NCBI RefSeq assembly: GCF_030272615.1
Contig: NC_081407.1
Coordinates: forward strand, 148,737,744 to 148,801,743
Direction: 5' to 3'
From: Cryptomeria japonica
Taxonomy: Eukaryota > Streptophyta > Pinopsida > Cupressales > Cupressaceae
Length of the DNA: 64,000 nt
In this document: positions 12,785 to 24,216 of the stretch, piece by piece
Position numbering within the stretch: position 1 is the stretch's first letter
How the letters are laid out: each line of letters begins with the position of its first letter
Notes under the pieces: model-generated
What the model was told of the DNA's origin: nothing
What the model saw: only the letters and a program-made list of their open reading frames with translations
Database searches by the model: none
Program-made: the position numbers and the translations under genes

Positions 12785-13469
12785 TTATATATATACATAA
12801 AAATACGTGTGTGTGTGTGTTTGTGTATGTATATGTATGTATATATGTATGTATATGTATATGTATATATATATGTATATGTATATATGTATGTATATAT
12901 GTATGTATATATGTATGTATATATGTATGTATATGTATATGTATGTATATATGTATGTATATATATATGTATATATGTATGTATGTATATATGTATATAT
13001 GTATGTATGTATATATATGTATATGTATATGTATATATATGTATATGTATATGTAAATATACATACATACATACATACATATATATACATATGTATATGT
13101 ACATGTATATGTATATGTATATGTATATACATAGTATATGTATATACATAGTATATATGTATATATACATAGTATATGTATATATATACATATACATGTA
13201 CATATACATATATGTATATGTATGTACATATACATATGTATGTATATATATGTATATATATCTATCTATCTATATATATATATCTGTGTGTACATATATA
13301 TGTATATGTACACACATATATACATATGTGTATATGTATATATATGTATGTATATGTATATACATATGTATATATTTATATACATACATATATATGTATG
13401 TATATACATACATGTATGTATATACATATACATGTATGTATATACATACATGTATGTATATACATATAC

Positions 13470-13502
<33 letters not shown>

Positions 13503-13564
13503 TGTATATCTATATATAGATATACATACATACATATATACATATATATACATATGTATATATG

Positions 13565-13617
<53 letters not shown>

Positions 13618-13620
13618 ATA

Positions 13621-13701
<81 letters not shown>

Positions 13702-13717
13702 ACACACACACACACAT
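12785..13717. repeat. Compound microsatellite: TATG/TACA/TA, then GT, then CA
   Basis: More than 900 bp of alternating purine-pyrimidine repeats: interleaved (TATG)n, (TACA)n and (TA)n to about 13574, (GT)n to about 13602, then a nearly pure (CA)n run from 13621 to 13717 with one GA interruption. The matching site in copy B (about 57.03-57.17 kb) has only short TA and CA runs, so this tract expanded in copy A or shrank in B. The long open frames here (up to 260 codons of Tyr/Ile/Met/Val/His/Thr) are artefacts of the repeat. The alternating TG/CA sequence could adopt Z-DNA or cruciform structure. Confidence 0.95.
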
Positions 13718-14779
13718 ATCGTATCTATTCATTTAATGTTTACATTCATTTCTACGCATGTATTTTTCACTATGATATAGTTTATTTTAAATAAAAAATA
13801 TTGGGATTACTTTATGATTGTGGCATTTATCTTTGCAATTGTAGAGTCATTTTGACTTTATTTAATTTTTTAAATCCAAATTTGAAATTCACAATTATTC
13901 CCTCTTCGTCCAATGTTGACTAAACACAAGTTTGTGCAATATGTTGTTATGTATTTTTATTTAAAAATATTTAGTTTTGCAATCTAATCTAGGAAAGTTT
14001 AAAGATCATCAAAGAAAAAAGAGATCGATTGCATCTATTTCAATTGATTATTTAAAGGAACCTAACATCACACAATCATTTTAGAGACATTTGCATGAGT
14101 AAATAGTAGTGTTTGTGATTTTTTCATTATTAAGGGGTTGATTAAGGTACATTCTCTTGTGGCTCAATTGTATGAAAACATCACAAAGGTATTTATGAAT
14201 ACCACTAGTCCTTATAGAGATATTATATATATTTTCCATCTAATTTTTGCACTGATCTCTTAGTTTGATCCTAATCAAATCATTTTTGTTCAAAATATAA
14301 ATCATCTTGTATCTTTCAATATTGTACCATTCTTCTCAACTATCTTAGTGGTCATCAAAATCAATATAATTGTGATCTATAGTGTCACATGACTAGGTTG
14401 TTGGGCTTCACTAGAATTCTTCAAATATATATATTTTTTCATTGTGGTTCTAATTAATCTCAAAATTATGGAGGAAAACAAATATCAACATTTGGAAACT
14501 ACTAAATAATTATATCTATAATTATTTATTTCAAATAATGTTCTTTTTCCTAAGAAAATGGAACTTGAGAGCTAGAGCTCCCCAAAATTTCCCCATCTAA
14601 TGAATAGCTAAATGCAATGTGAATAAAAGAATTTTCCATTAAAACTAGACAAGGAGGAAGTTTATGTTTTTCACTTTGATCTTGGCTCCTCCATGTAAAT
14701 TATTTATAAAGGTCATATATGTATACTCCAAATGTGGCTGACCACTCACCACTACTGCAAGTAAATCATAAATGACATG
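13718..14779 (+). other. Copy A single-copy-like segment, no gene
   Basis: This stretch aligns with 57.16-57.75 kb and, across the solo LTR in copy B, with 60.18-60.64 kb. No coding domain is visible. It supplies the intact pre-insertion sequence 'cttgtatctttcaat' near 14.32 kb, which confirms the target duplication of the 57753-60179 solo LTR. Confidence 0.65.
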
Positions 14780-15585
14780 TGGTGCAATCACAGTGGGAGG
14801 GTCCTCAAAGAGAACAGTCTGGAATAGGCAACAAGAGTTACACAATAGAAACAACTCAAAGTGATGGAGAAAATGCAAAAATATTATATTATATCATGAA
14901 AATTAGTTACAAATTGCCGACAACATAAGGGCTCACAAAACTCGGCTCACAGGTCTGAGTACAAAACATGCGTGTTATGCAACATTCGGCTCAACCAAGA
15001 ATGCGAGCCAACTCCAGAACTCCTAACCCTTAGATCTATCTTCTATTTCCTAAAAACTTGATTCTAAATGCTTAATTACATTTATTTATGTGATCAAGGG
15101 TGATCCACGTCGGCTCAAGGTGAAACAATCACTGATGAACAAGATGAAACATGTAAAACAACAAGGTCAGTTTTCACCAAAGAGATCCCTCCAAAAAATC
15201 CATAGGATGAAGTGTGGACCTAATGTAAGGTCGTCCAAATGCCAAGGAACATTGGAAACCATGAACTGAAGCTCCAAAAGCTATAGAAATAATCTGCAAG
15301 ATTCACCAATAGCAAAATAGGTCCAAGTGGTTTCGGTGTTCTGAGCCAGAAAATTGTCTCGGATTCAAAAAGTGATAACTTGCTGGGAAAAGATCCAAAC
15401 ATCTCACAGACTTAGGATAAAGAAAATGAACATGTGTCCACAATCAAAATCCAACTCTACAAGATCCGGTGAGAAAATGCAAAGAAACACATAATGAAAT
15501 GTTGAAACTGCAAAATAGAAACAAACTGAAAAGAATATTTTTAGTTGATGCAAGATTGCCAAGGCCCAGTGATGCTCCTGCATCA
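14780..15585 (-). mobile_element. Solo LTR, 806 bp, TSD acatg
   Basis: The element begins TGGTGCAATCAC and ends GATGCTCCTGCATCA. It is flanked by perfect acatg duplications (14775-14779 and 15586-15590). Copy B shows the uninterrupted site 'aatgacatgaaaatacatt' near 60.63 kb. The inverted reading starts TGATGCAGGAGCATCA, which resembles the start of the chromovirus LTR at 21653 (TGGTGCAGGAGCACC). I therefore place its sense on the minus strand, from a related gypsy family. No internal region or second LTR is present. The short open frames inside show no family motif. Confidence 0.85.
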
Positions 15586-15882
15586 ACATGTAAATACATT
15601 ATTTGATTATACATCACTCATTATCATGTAGAAAAATCAAAGGAAGTAATAGATAATTTAGGGGAATATTCCCTTATAAGAAATAAGAACTCAAATTGTA
15701 GCAACAATATTGAATTCAAAGTTATGATAGTATAACTTACTGAATTAGAATTTTCATATATAAGGTTGTAGTGTCATAAAATTGTGCCTCCTGCAATTTT
15801 AACCACATTCAAAGTCCTCACTTTGGCGATGAAACCCTCCTTTCTTATCAAGACCTCTTTCTGCATTTTCACCCCTTGACCC

Positions 15883-16280
15883 TGATAGGGAGGCTACCTA
15901 GTTTTCCATCAATTAGGTTTCTTTGATGGTTTGCTTCTATCCCTTTCCGGGTTCCAAGTCTACCCCTCTAGACTTCTAAGGGATTCCCTACCATTTGTTT
16001 TCTTATCTCACCTTCCTCAAGCTCACAAAGTAAGCTTGTTGACTAAATCATTGCTGGGGTGAAGGACACACATTCTTTCTCTCTTTGCAAAACCACCCAT
16101 CTTGTTTGGTTTAGCAAACTTTCCCCCTTTGGTTACACAATATCTCAATTTCACACTTGTAGCCTTCTGGATCTTCTTCCAGTACTCAGCAGTTTCCTTC
16201 CCCTGCAAGTTATCTCCTTCAAGTTACTGACACCTAGCCGGACTATCACCAAGCTCGCCTAGGGCTAGTTTGTAGAAATG
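15883..16280 (-). repeat. Inverted copy of the chromovirus LTR 3' end forming the element's left terminus
   Basis: This stretch is the reverse complement of the last roughly 400 bp of the same element's LTR: 3' LTR about 22815-23191 plus 33280-33302, and 5' direct LTR about 16600-16954. It begins TGATAGGGAGGCTACC, the exact complement of the LTR terminus GGTAGCCTCCCTATCA. It joins the direct LTR at a GAAATG-like microhomology: inverted 'gtagaaatgg' meets direct '(t)gaaatgc', the latter as at about 22493-22499. It keeps a roughly 54-bp segment ('cctctagacttctaaggg' region) that is also in the 3' LTR but missing from the direct 5' LTR copy. Confidence 0.9.
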
Positions 16281-16954
16281 GTGATGGAGAAGTCCATTTT
16301 CTGGTTTCCAATCATAGTCTAATTTCTGTTGGTGAATTGCAATAATGTGTTAAAAACTCTAAGTTCACGTATGTTGTTAATGTAATTGTTTCTTTTCTTT
16401 GTTCTGTGAGTTTCTGGTTTGAACCCTTCAATAAGCTCGGGATTTGTAAATAAAGCTTTCTTTTTTCAGTTTTTGTTCCCTGTTCGCAATAATCATATGG
16501 CTCTAACTTGAAACTCCACAAGATCATTGGAGGTTGTCAAGCAGAGCCAAATATGTACAGTAGGTTTTCATTTGAAAGTGACCAGAAAATGGCAATTGCC
16601 ATTTCTACAAACTGGCCCTAGGCGAGCTTGGTGATAGTCCGGCTAGGTGTCAGTAACTTGAAGGAGATAACTTGCAGGGGAAGGGAACTGCTGAGAGTTG
16701 GAAGAAGATCCAGAAGGCTACAAGCCTGAAATCGAGACATTATGTAACCAAAGGGGGAAAGTTTGCTAAACCAAATAAGATGGGTGGTTTTGCAAAGAGA
16801 GAAAGAATGTGTGTGTCCTTCACCCCAACAAGGATTTAGTGAGCAAGCTTACTTTGTGAGCTTGAGGAAGGTGAGATAAGCAAACAAATGGTAGGGAAGC
16901 CCTTAGACCATCAAAGAAACCTAATTGATGGAAAACTAGGTAGCCTCCCTATCA
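16281..16954 (+). repeat. Partial direct 5' LTR (R-U5-like) of the chromovirus
   Basis: This corresponds to 3' LTR positions from about 22500 to the LTR end. It starts shortly after where transcription would begin (TATA box at 22372-22380 in the 3' LTR). U3 is absent. It ends CCTCCCTATCA just before the PBS. Relative to the 3' LTR and the inverted arm it lacks about 54 bp near 16905. An aataaa-type signal ('gtaaataaagc') lies at about 16446. Without U3 this copy has no 5' promoter of its own. Confidence 0.85.
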
Positions 16955-16956
16955 TA

Positions 16957-16972
16957 TTGGTATTAGAGCAAG
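16957..16972 (+). other. Primer binding site, initiator Met tRNA type
   Basis: 'ttggtattagagcaag' follows the LTR end by two bases. It differs by one C-to-T change from the TGGTATCAGAGC site complementary to the 3' end of plant initiator methionine tRNA, the usual primer of chromoviruses and copia elements. Confidence 0.85.
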
Positions 16973-16995
16973 TTTAGATCTGGGAAGAAAATAGT

Positions 16996-18569
16996 TGATG
17001 TCAGGCATTGAATCAGTACGAGAAAATAGTCTCAGAATGGTGACCAATGCAGAGTTAGCCAAGAAGGTAGAAGACCAAGACGAAGAAAATAGGCTCCTTA
17101 AAGAAAGGTTATTACAACTGGAGAGCAAACTAGACATAGTTGAAGATAAAACTGAGAAAGTGACAATCAAGGTCAATGAGGGGAAGGGTAAATAAGTTGT
17201 AGAAGAGGATAGGACTCCTGAACTAGACCCTATTCTACCTAAAGAACCTTTCCTTAAAGCCATTAAAGCCTTATGATGAAAATCCCTAGGAGTGCCACTT
17301 TTTTATGGAAAAATGGAGCCTGAGGTAGTCCTGGAATGGATAGAGGGATTGGAGAATCACTTTGAATGTGATGGAATCGGTGAGGCACAAAAGGTGAAGG
17401 TGACCAAGTCTAGATTGAGAGGGGCAACTTTGACTTGGTGGAAATTTATTCAAGAAGAGAGGCAAAAAGAGGGCAAGAACCCCATAGCTACTTGGAAGGG
17501 CATATTAGCCAAGGTGAAAGAAGCCTATATCCCTAAATATTATGAGAACCAACTGCACAAAAGGAGACAAAACCTGAGACAAAGAGACTTGAATGTGAGC
17601 AGCTACACCGAGGAATTTCAGAAGTTGTGTTTGAGATCCAAGGTGGTAGAGGATGAGAGCATCAAGGTAGCCAGATACTTGAATGGCTTGAGATGGAATA
17701 TTCAAGAGGAGTTGAGTTTGTTATGTCCTAACACTATGCATAAGTGCTATCAATTGGCACTGAAGGTGGAGGAAAAGAGTAAAAAGAAGCAAGAACAAAG
17801 CAACAGAGGAAGAGGTAGAGGAAAAGATGGTAGAGGCCAAAGAAGCAGTTTTGGTGGAAGAGGAGTAGATCAAAGGTCCCAAGGAGAGTCCAAACTTATA
17901 GAGAAAAGTGAGGATTCACGTAGTAAGAGTAGCTATAGTGGAAGGGGATCATCTAGCAACCTAGGAAGAGGTAGATCTAGTGGACCGAGAAGAGGGTCCT
18001 ACTTCTCAACCATGAAGTGTTACAATTGCCAAAAGTTGGGTCACCCTGCCTATAGATGTCTAGAGAAATCCTCTTCATCTCAAGGAAGTGAAAGAAGAGT
18101 GACATATGCACAAGAAGATGTAGAAAGCGACAAGACACAAGGTCTGAGTTTAGCTCCTGAAGATGGAGAAAATTTAATGATGAGAAGAGTCCCAATTAAG
18201 GAATCGATCAAAGAAGAACTAACTCAAATAAGAGATTTGTTTAGAATCAAATGCAAGGTCCTTGGTAAGGTTTGTAGAGTGGTGATAGACTCAGGATCTA
18301 CTGACAACATTATGTTAGAGGAAGCAGTAAGTAAACTGAAGTTGAAAAGAATCCCACATAGTAATCCATTTAGGGTCACTTGGCTCAATAAGGAGCAACA
18401 TGTGGTAGTAAACGAACAAACATGGGTTGAGTTCAACATAGGTAGTTATAAGGATAAAGTCTTGTGTGGCATCCTGCTTATGGATGCTTGCCATCTACTT
18501 CTTGGTAGACCATGGCAGTTTGATAGAAAGGCCATTCACAATGGAGAGAAGAACTCTTATTCTTTTTAG
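16996..18569 (+). pseudogene. Chromovirus gag and protease region
   Basis: Gag coats the element RNA, and the aspartic protease matures the polyprotein. After a charged, probably coiled-coil N-terminus (about 17040-17190), a retrotransposon gag domain follows at about 17330-17660 ('RLRGATLTWW', 'YIPKYYENQLHKRRQNLRQ'). Then come an Arg/Gly/Ser-rich stretch and a CCHC zinc knuckle (CYNCQKLGHPAYRC, about 18019-18060). The retropepsin core 'VVIDSGSTDNIM' is at about 18281-18316, with 'LLLGRPWQ' further on. In-frame stops occur at 17193 (TAA), 17274 and 17277 (tandem TGA) and 18567 (TAG). The open part restarts at 17292. The 17193 and 18567 stops are one C-to-T step from Gln codons. Confidence 0.9.
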
Positions 18570-20132
18570 AAGGATGGAGTTACATACCATATTTAGTCCC
18601 TAAGTGATGAAGGAGAGGGCAGAAAAACTAAAGGCCCAAATGTGTTACTGGTAGGTGAAAAAGAGTTCATTAACACACTCAAGGAAGGAGAAGGAGTAGA
18701 GTTTTCTCTTATAGTGAAACCAAAGGAAGCAAAGCAAGAAAAGAAGGTTCAAATACCTCATGAAGTGCAGCAGATACTAGACAACTTCAAAGTGATCATA
18801 AGTGATGGAGTACCAGCAACCCTACCTCCCATTAGAGCCATAAGCCATTAGATTGATTTCATTCTATGAGCATCACTACCCAATAAAGCAACCTATAAGA
18901 TGACTCCAGAACAAAATGAGGAAGTGGCTAGACAAGTCCAAGAATTGTTGGACCAAGGGTTGATAAAGAGGAGCATAAGTCCTTGTGCCATACCTACAAT
19001 GTTAGCACCCAAGAAAGGAGGAACATGGAGGCTATGCATAGAATCAAGAGCCATAAATAGAATCACTATCAAGTACATATTTCCTATCCCAAGAATTGAA
19101 GGCTTGATGGATTGCTTGGGAGGTGCAAAGTACTTCACTAAGATTGATCTCAAGAGTGGATACCATCATATCAGGATAAAAGAAGGTGATGAATGGAAAA
19201 CAGTCTTCAAAACCAATGAAGGACTTTATGAGTGGCTTGTTATGCCATTCGGTCTTAGTAATGCTCCTAGTACATTCATGAGACTCATGAATGAAGTGAT
19301 GAAAGATTTTATTGGTAAATTTGTTGTTGTATACGTAGATGATATCTTGATTTTTAGTAGAATTAAAGAGGACCATCTAGAGCATCTTAGTATTGTATTG
19401 CAAAAAATGTATGATGATAAACTAACAATAAACTTGGAGAAATGTGAGTTTATGAAGCAGGAACTTGTCTATCTTGGATTTGTAGTTTCAAGAGGAGATT
19501 TGAAGATGGACACATCAAAGGTGGAAGCCATCACAAATTGGCCAACACCAAAGACAGCAAGTGAAGTAAGAAGTTTTCATGGTTTGGCATAGTTCTACAA
19601 GAAGTTTATAAGAGGGTTCAATGAGATTTGTGCACCCATGTTGGATACCATCAAAGGAGGAGTTAAGACTAAGTTTTAGTGGACCAATGCAACTAACAAA
19701 GGGTTTGAAATTTTGAAACAAAAGGTAGCTACACAACCAACACTCATTCTTCCTAGTTTTGATAAGTTGTTCACAATTGAATGTGATGCAAGTAATATAG
19801 TAGTTGGTGCTATTTTGAGTCAAAAGAATAGACCTGTAGCTTTCATTAGTGAGAAGCTCAATGATGCCAAGAAGAAATATTCATCCTATGATCTCAAGTT
19901 GTATGCTCTTGTCCAAGCTCTTAGGAAATGGAGGCACTACTTGTTACCTAAGGAGTTTGTTGTTTACACAGATAATCAAGCTTTAAGTTTTCTGAATTCA
20001 CAAGATAAGTTGAGTCATACACATGTTAAATGGGTGGAGTATTTGCAGTCATATACTTTTTCTATTAAGCATAAGAAAATACAGTGTAATAAAGTAGCAG
20101 ATGCTTTGAGTAGAAGGCTACTAATAGTGTAA
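18570..20132 (+). pseudogene. Chromovirus reverse transcriptase and RNase H
   Basis: This makes cDNA from the element RNA and removes the RNA template. The frame continues from gag. The reverse transcriptase runs from about 18900. It shows '[12 protein letters not shown]' (usually CVDYRALN-like), '[15 protein letters not shown]', '[17 protein letters not shown]' and the catalytic YVDD at 19332-19343. The 'LGFVVS' and '[23 protein letters not shown]' phrases follow. RNase H includes 'FTIECDASNIVVGAILSQ', 'YSSYDLKLYALVQALRKWRHYLL', 'VVYTDNQAL' and 'ADALSRR'. Stops lie near 18596, 18851, 18870, 19590 and 19679. Catalytic residues are visible, but the frame is not open. Confidence 0.92.
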
Positions 20133-21225
20133 GAAGTGTTGATTCAAAGTATTGGAGTTGATTACTTTAAGGATTTGTACCCCAATGATGAATATTTTGC
20201 AGCCATTTACAAGGTTTTTCAAGAATTTCATAATCACTTTCATAGTGAATATGCTGATTTTACTTTGTAGAATGATTTGTTGCTTAAAGGTGGACAATTA
20301 GGTGTTCCCAAAGGATCGATGAGGGAAAATCTGATCCAAGAAAAGCACAATGGATGTTTGAGTGGTCATTTTGGCCTTAAATAAGACATTGAAACTTGTT
20401 CAAAGGTTCTACTATTGGCCTAGAATGCAGCGGGATATCAGAAGGTATGTTGAGCAGTGTATGATTTGTCAGAAAGCTAAAGGTACAACTACTAATGCTG
20501 GTCTTTAGTAGCCATTACCTATTCCTACAAGGCCATGGGGATGTGTAAGTATGGATTTTGTGGTTGGATTACCCAAAACTACGTTTGGTGGTGATAACAT
20601 TTTTGTTGTTGTTGACAGGTTCAGTAAAATGGCACATTTTGTTCCTTGTAAAACTACTCATGATGCTAGTCACATTGCACACTTGTTTTTCAAAGAGGTT
20701 ATTAGAATCCATGGTTTGCTGGTTAGTATTGTTTTAGATAGAGATGTCAAATTCCTTGGATATTTTTGGAAAACTCTTTGGAAAAGACTAGGAACTAATT
20801 TGTCTTTTGGTTCAGCCTATCATCCCCAAACATATGGTCAAACGAAGGTGGTCAATAGGACACTTGGAAACATTTTATGGTGCTTGACAAAAGAATATGG
20901 ACAAAGTTGGGATCAGGTTCTTCACCAGGCAGAGTTTGCATACAATGACAGTGTCAACATGTCTACTGGGAAGAGTCCTTTTGAGATAGTGTATGGTATG
21001 CACCCACGAAGTGTTATGGAATTACGAGATCTTGGTAATATGTCACACATAAGTGGTCAAGCTATTGATGTCACTCAATATATGAAGGAGGTTCATGAAC
21101 AAGTCAGGCGGACTCTCCAAGATTCTTCACAAAAAGTTAAAGCCAAAGTTGATGCCACATGGAGAGATGTGCAATTTTCAGTTGGAGATTTGGTGATGGT
21201 ACATTTGAACAAGGCTCGACTTTAG
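20133..21225 (+). pseudogene. Chromovirus integrase with altered catalytic glutamate
   Basis: This inserts cDNA into the genome. The zinc-binding HHCC region lies at about 20340-20475 ('HNGCLSGHFGL' and, one frame over, 'CMICQKAK'), so a frameshift occurred near 20.38 kb. The core starts at 20551. The first Asp is in 'MDFVVGLP'. The second is in 'LDRDVKFLG', where family members have Ser-Asp. The third catalytic position, in the 'GQT.VVNRTLGN' motif, reads Lys (codon AAG) rather than Glu; a single G-to-A change explains it. The copy would be catalytically dead even without its stops (for example the tandem TAG at 20508-20513 and 20268). Confidence 0.9.
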
Positions 21226-21638
21226 AAAGGGGTTCCCAACAAGCTACAAATGAGGAGAATAGGCCCATGTAAAGTTTTAGCCAAGTATGGCTCTAATGCC
21301 TATAAGATTGATTTACCATCTAATATTGCTTTGTCTCCCATTTTCAATGTTGCAGATTTGGTTGTCTGCAAGGGACAACTTCCCAAGGAGGATGCACGAG
21401 TTTCAGATGTTCAACAGTCACTTGCCGACCTGCCATTACTTTCTCCTTCCATGCCTTAGGCTGAGAAAGTGTTGGATTCCCGCATTCTCAAGAAGACTAG
21501 ACAACAGGTCTACATGGAACATTTGGTCAAATGGATGCATAAACCTGATTCTCAAGTGACTTGGGTCCTTGAATCAAACTTTGTTAAGTCGGGAATTGAT
21601 CTTTCCTTGCTGTCGAGCGTAGTCACTTGACTTCTTTG
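21226..21638 (+). pseudogene. Chromovirus integrase C-terminus and chromodomain
   Basis: After the integrase core, a linker ('RRIGPCKVLAKYGSNAYKIDLP', about 21250-21320) precedes a chromodomain at about 21460-21610: 'EKVLDSRILKKTRQQVYMEHLVKW' then 'TWVLESN'. The aromatic and 'LVKW...TW' pattern is that of chromodomains on plant chromovirus integrases, which steer integration towards particular chromatin. Stops at 21223 and 21457 break it. I do not assign a chromovirus clade (Reina, Galadriel, Tekay or CRM) from these residues alone. Confidence 0.82.
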
Positions 21639-21652
21639 TTTTCAGGGGAGTA
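21639..21652 (+). other. Polypurine tract of the chromovirus
   Basis: 'ttttcaggggagta' immediately precedes the 3' LTR start and would prime plus-strand synthesis. It fixes the LTR start at TGGTGCAGGAGCACC (21653); a start three bases later is possible. Confidence 0.75.
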
Positions 21653-23191
21653 TGGTGCAGGAGCACCTAGGGGTTGAAATGCCCTTAACCAATTTTGGCT
21701 TGTGAGACCTTTCAGTGGTTATGTAAATACCTAAGGACTGGCTCTAGTCCATTGGTATGGTTGTTTAATTGCATTTTTTTTGAAATTTTCCTTATCGGCA
21801 AGACCTACCCCGATCGGCAAGTCTTACCCCGATGAGGCTACCAGAGTTTAGAGAGGTTGTATCGGGTATCGGTAAGAGTGGTTCACACTTACCTTGATGA
21901 CCTGATAAGTCGTTGGTGTTCAGAGAGTTGTTATTGGGTATCGAGAGGAACTGTTTCAAGTTACCCTGACGTCCCGATGAGAAAGAATTGGCTTGGAGTG
22001 CGTTCGCTGGATGGAGTATCAGAGATTGGCAAGAGGGGTTTTCACCCTACATCGATAACCCAATGAGACCGATTCCCATGCTAAGTTGTCATCGGCCATC
22101 AGAAGTCCGGTTGTGAAGTTTCCCCGACGACTCGATGGAAAGTGCAAAGTGTTGTGTGTAGTCATTGGTCATGGGTAGCCCCGTTTTGATGCTACACCGA
22201 AGACCCGATAGGAAGTGCAAAGAGTTGGAGGTTGTCATCGGACATCGGTAACCTTGTTTGGATGTTACCTCGATGTTCCGATGGAACCTGTGAAACATTT
22301 GTAAATGGAAAACCATTGGTAACAAGATTTATCTCGTCCAATAAGAGGAGTTCCCGACAGAGGATGGAATGTATAAAAAGACCCAACGGGAATCTGTAAG
22401 AGGCTAATGGTGAATCATTAATCGTTAATCGTTGATCATTGGATCGTGGATCGTTGATTGTCGATTGCCTCAGAGAACACATTTGTTTTTCTGAAATGCG
22501 ACAGAGAAGTCCATTTTTTGGTTTCCAATCAGAGTCTAATCTCTGTTAGTGAATTGCAATAATGTGTTAAAAACTCTAAGTTCACGTATGCTGTTAATGT
22601 AATTGTTTTTTTTCTCTGTTCTGTGAGTTTCTGGTTTGAACCCATGAATAAGCTCGGGATCTATAAATAAAGCTTTCCTTTTCAGTTTTTGTTCCGTGTT
22701 CGCAATAATCATATGGCTCTAACTTGAAACTCCACAAGATCATTTGGAGGTTGTCAAGCAGAGCCAAATATGTACAGTAGGTTTTCATTTGAAAGTGACT
22801 AGGAAATGGTAATCACCATTTCTACAAACTGGCCCTAGGCGAGCTTGGTGATAGTCCGACTAGGTGTTAGTAACTTGAAGGAGATAACTTGTAGGGGAAG
22901 GAAACTGTTGAGAACTAGAAGAAAATCCAGAAGGCTACAAGCCTGAAATCGCGACATTGTGTAACCAAAGGGGGAAAGTTTGCTGAACCAAACAAGATGG
23001 GTGGTTTTGCAAAGAGAGAAAGAATGTGTGTCCTTCACCCCATCAAGGATTTAGTGAACAAGCTTACTTTGTGAGCTTGAGGAAGGTGAGATAAGCAAAC
23101 AAATGGTAGGGAAGCCCTTAGAAGTCTAGAGGGGTAGACTTGGAACCCAGAAAGGGATAGAAGCAAACCATCAAAGAAACCTAATTGATGG
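21653..23191 (+). repeat. Chromovirus 3' LTR (split; last 23 bp at 33280-33302)
   Basis: This is a full LTR of about 1.56 kb including the segment displaced to 33280-33302 (ending CTCCTTATCA). It starts with a small palindrome (TGGTGCAGGAGCACC) and carries a TATA box at 22372-22380. It contains the R-U5 region duplicated at the 5' side and a local palindrome near 22807-22820 ('aatggtaatcaccatt'). The LARD-type element inserted at 23191/23192. Confidence 0.88.
22372..22380 (+). promoter_or_regulatory. TATA box of the chromovirus LTR
   Basis: 'tataaaaag' lies 720 bp into the LTR. The expected transcript start, about 25-30 bp downstream (near 22.40 kb), defines the R boundary used to interpret the aberrant 5' end. 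Confidence 0.6.
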
Positions 23192-24216
23192 TGTATACAC
23201 CTAAAAATGGTATGAAGATAGTTAATTAAATATGCAGTTATTTGATTAATTCCCCTTCCCAATTAATTGAATTCACAAGCAATTTAATTAATTTCTCTAT
23301 TCATCTAGTAGTAAATAAATCTAAATGATTTATTTATATAGTTCATCTCATATACCCCTCTGACTAATTAATTTTAAATTAATTAATGTCTCCCCATATT
23401 AATCAATTCTTCTAATCCCTAATTAAGATTAACAAACTCAAGTTTGTTGAGATTAATTACCATTTTTCAATTATTTGAATTTCTAAATTCAAATGAGCAC
23501 ATTACTGCTAACTTTAACCACCTAACCTAACCATCCCCTAACTTAACCCATTCAACCTAATCCTGGGTCTAACTAACCCTATCCTATCTTGCACATTCTA
23601 ACCTCCTTATCCTAACCTCCCATGGTGTGGATATTCTCTCCTTGAGACACATGGCACTTTTGCCACATGTCTCCTCCCTTGGACACTTGCTCTCTCATGA
23701 GAAAGGCTCCTTGACACTTGTCACCACAGAGATGACAAGTGTCCCTTCCTCCAACCTCTTCTCCAACTTCCTCAATCTTGGCCCTTGATATCTTCAGATC
23801 AGATCTGGACCGTCGATTCCTGCCACCTCAGCTTTGGCCTTGGAATTCCTATAAATATCCCTCATTTTGGAGCAATAAGGATCCCATCTCATATCAATTT
23901 AGGCATCATTACTATAGGCAATTTGCATTTTCAGTTATCTAGTAATTAGCTTTTGGATTAACCATAGCATGTTAATCTAGTTTCTTAAATCATGCATTTC
24001 ATATTATCTCCATAGTCAATCATGATCAAATAGTTACTCAACTCTTGAGTTGCCATTTTGGAGGTCATTGCTCCACTGAGAGCCCATCAATCCAACACCT
24101 TCAAGATCCTCAAGAATAGAGGAAAATGAGACATTTCAAGGAAGGCTTATGGTTTGCATTTCTAATCTAGTTTTCAATTAAGCTTTTTAATTACATTTTA
24201 TTGTCTCAAAAACACA
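23192..24216 (+). repeat. 5' LTR of the LARD-type element
   Basis: It starts TGTATACACCTAAAAATGG, the same as at 32229, and has TATA-like tataaata at 23850-23857. It parallels the 3' LTR up to 'tgtctca' (about 24208). It then ends 'aaaacaca' without the roughly 40-bp 'attatatgtg...agcat' tail of the 3' LTR, so one of the two has an indel at its tip. The exact end is uncertain by a few bases. Confidence 0.85.

Noticed and set aside
12727-13794. Open frames of 80-260 codons on both strands
   Set aside because: They are translations of TATG/TACA/GT/CA microsatellites in all frames, with only Tyr, Ile, Met, Val, Cys, His and Thr residues and no protein family signal.
15404-16208. Minus-strand open frames in 15.2-16.2 kb as host genes
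   Set aside because: They fall in the 806-bp solo LTR and in the inverted chromovirus LTR arm. The frame at 16023-16208 is the complement of a frame also seen in the direct LTR.
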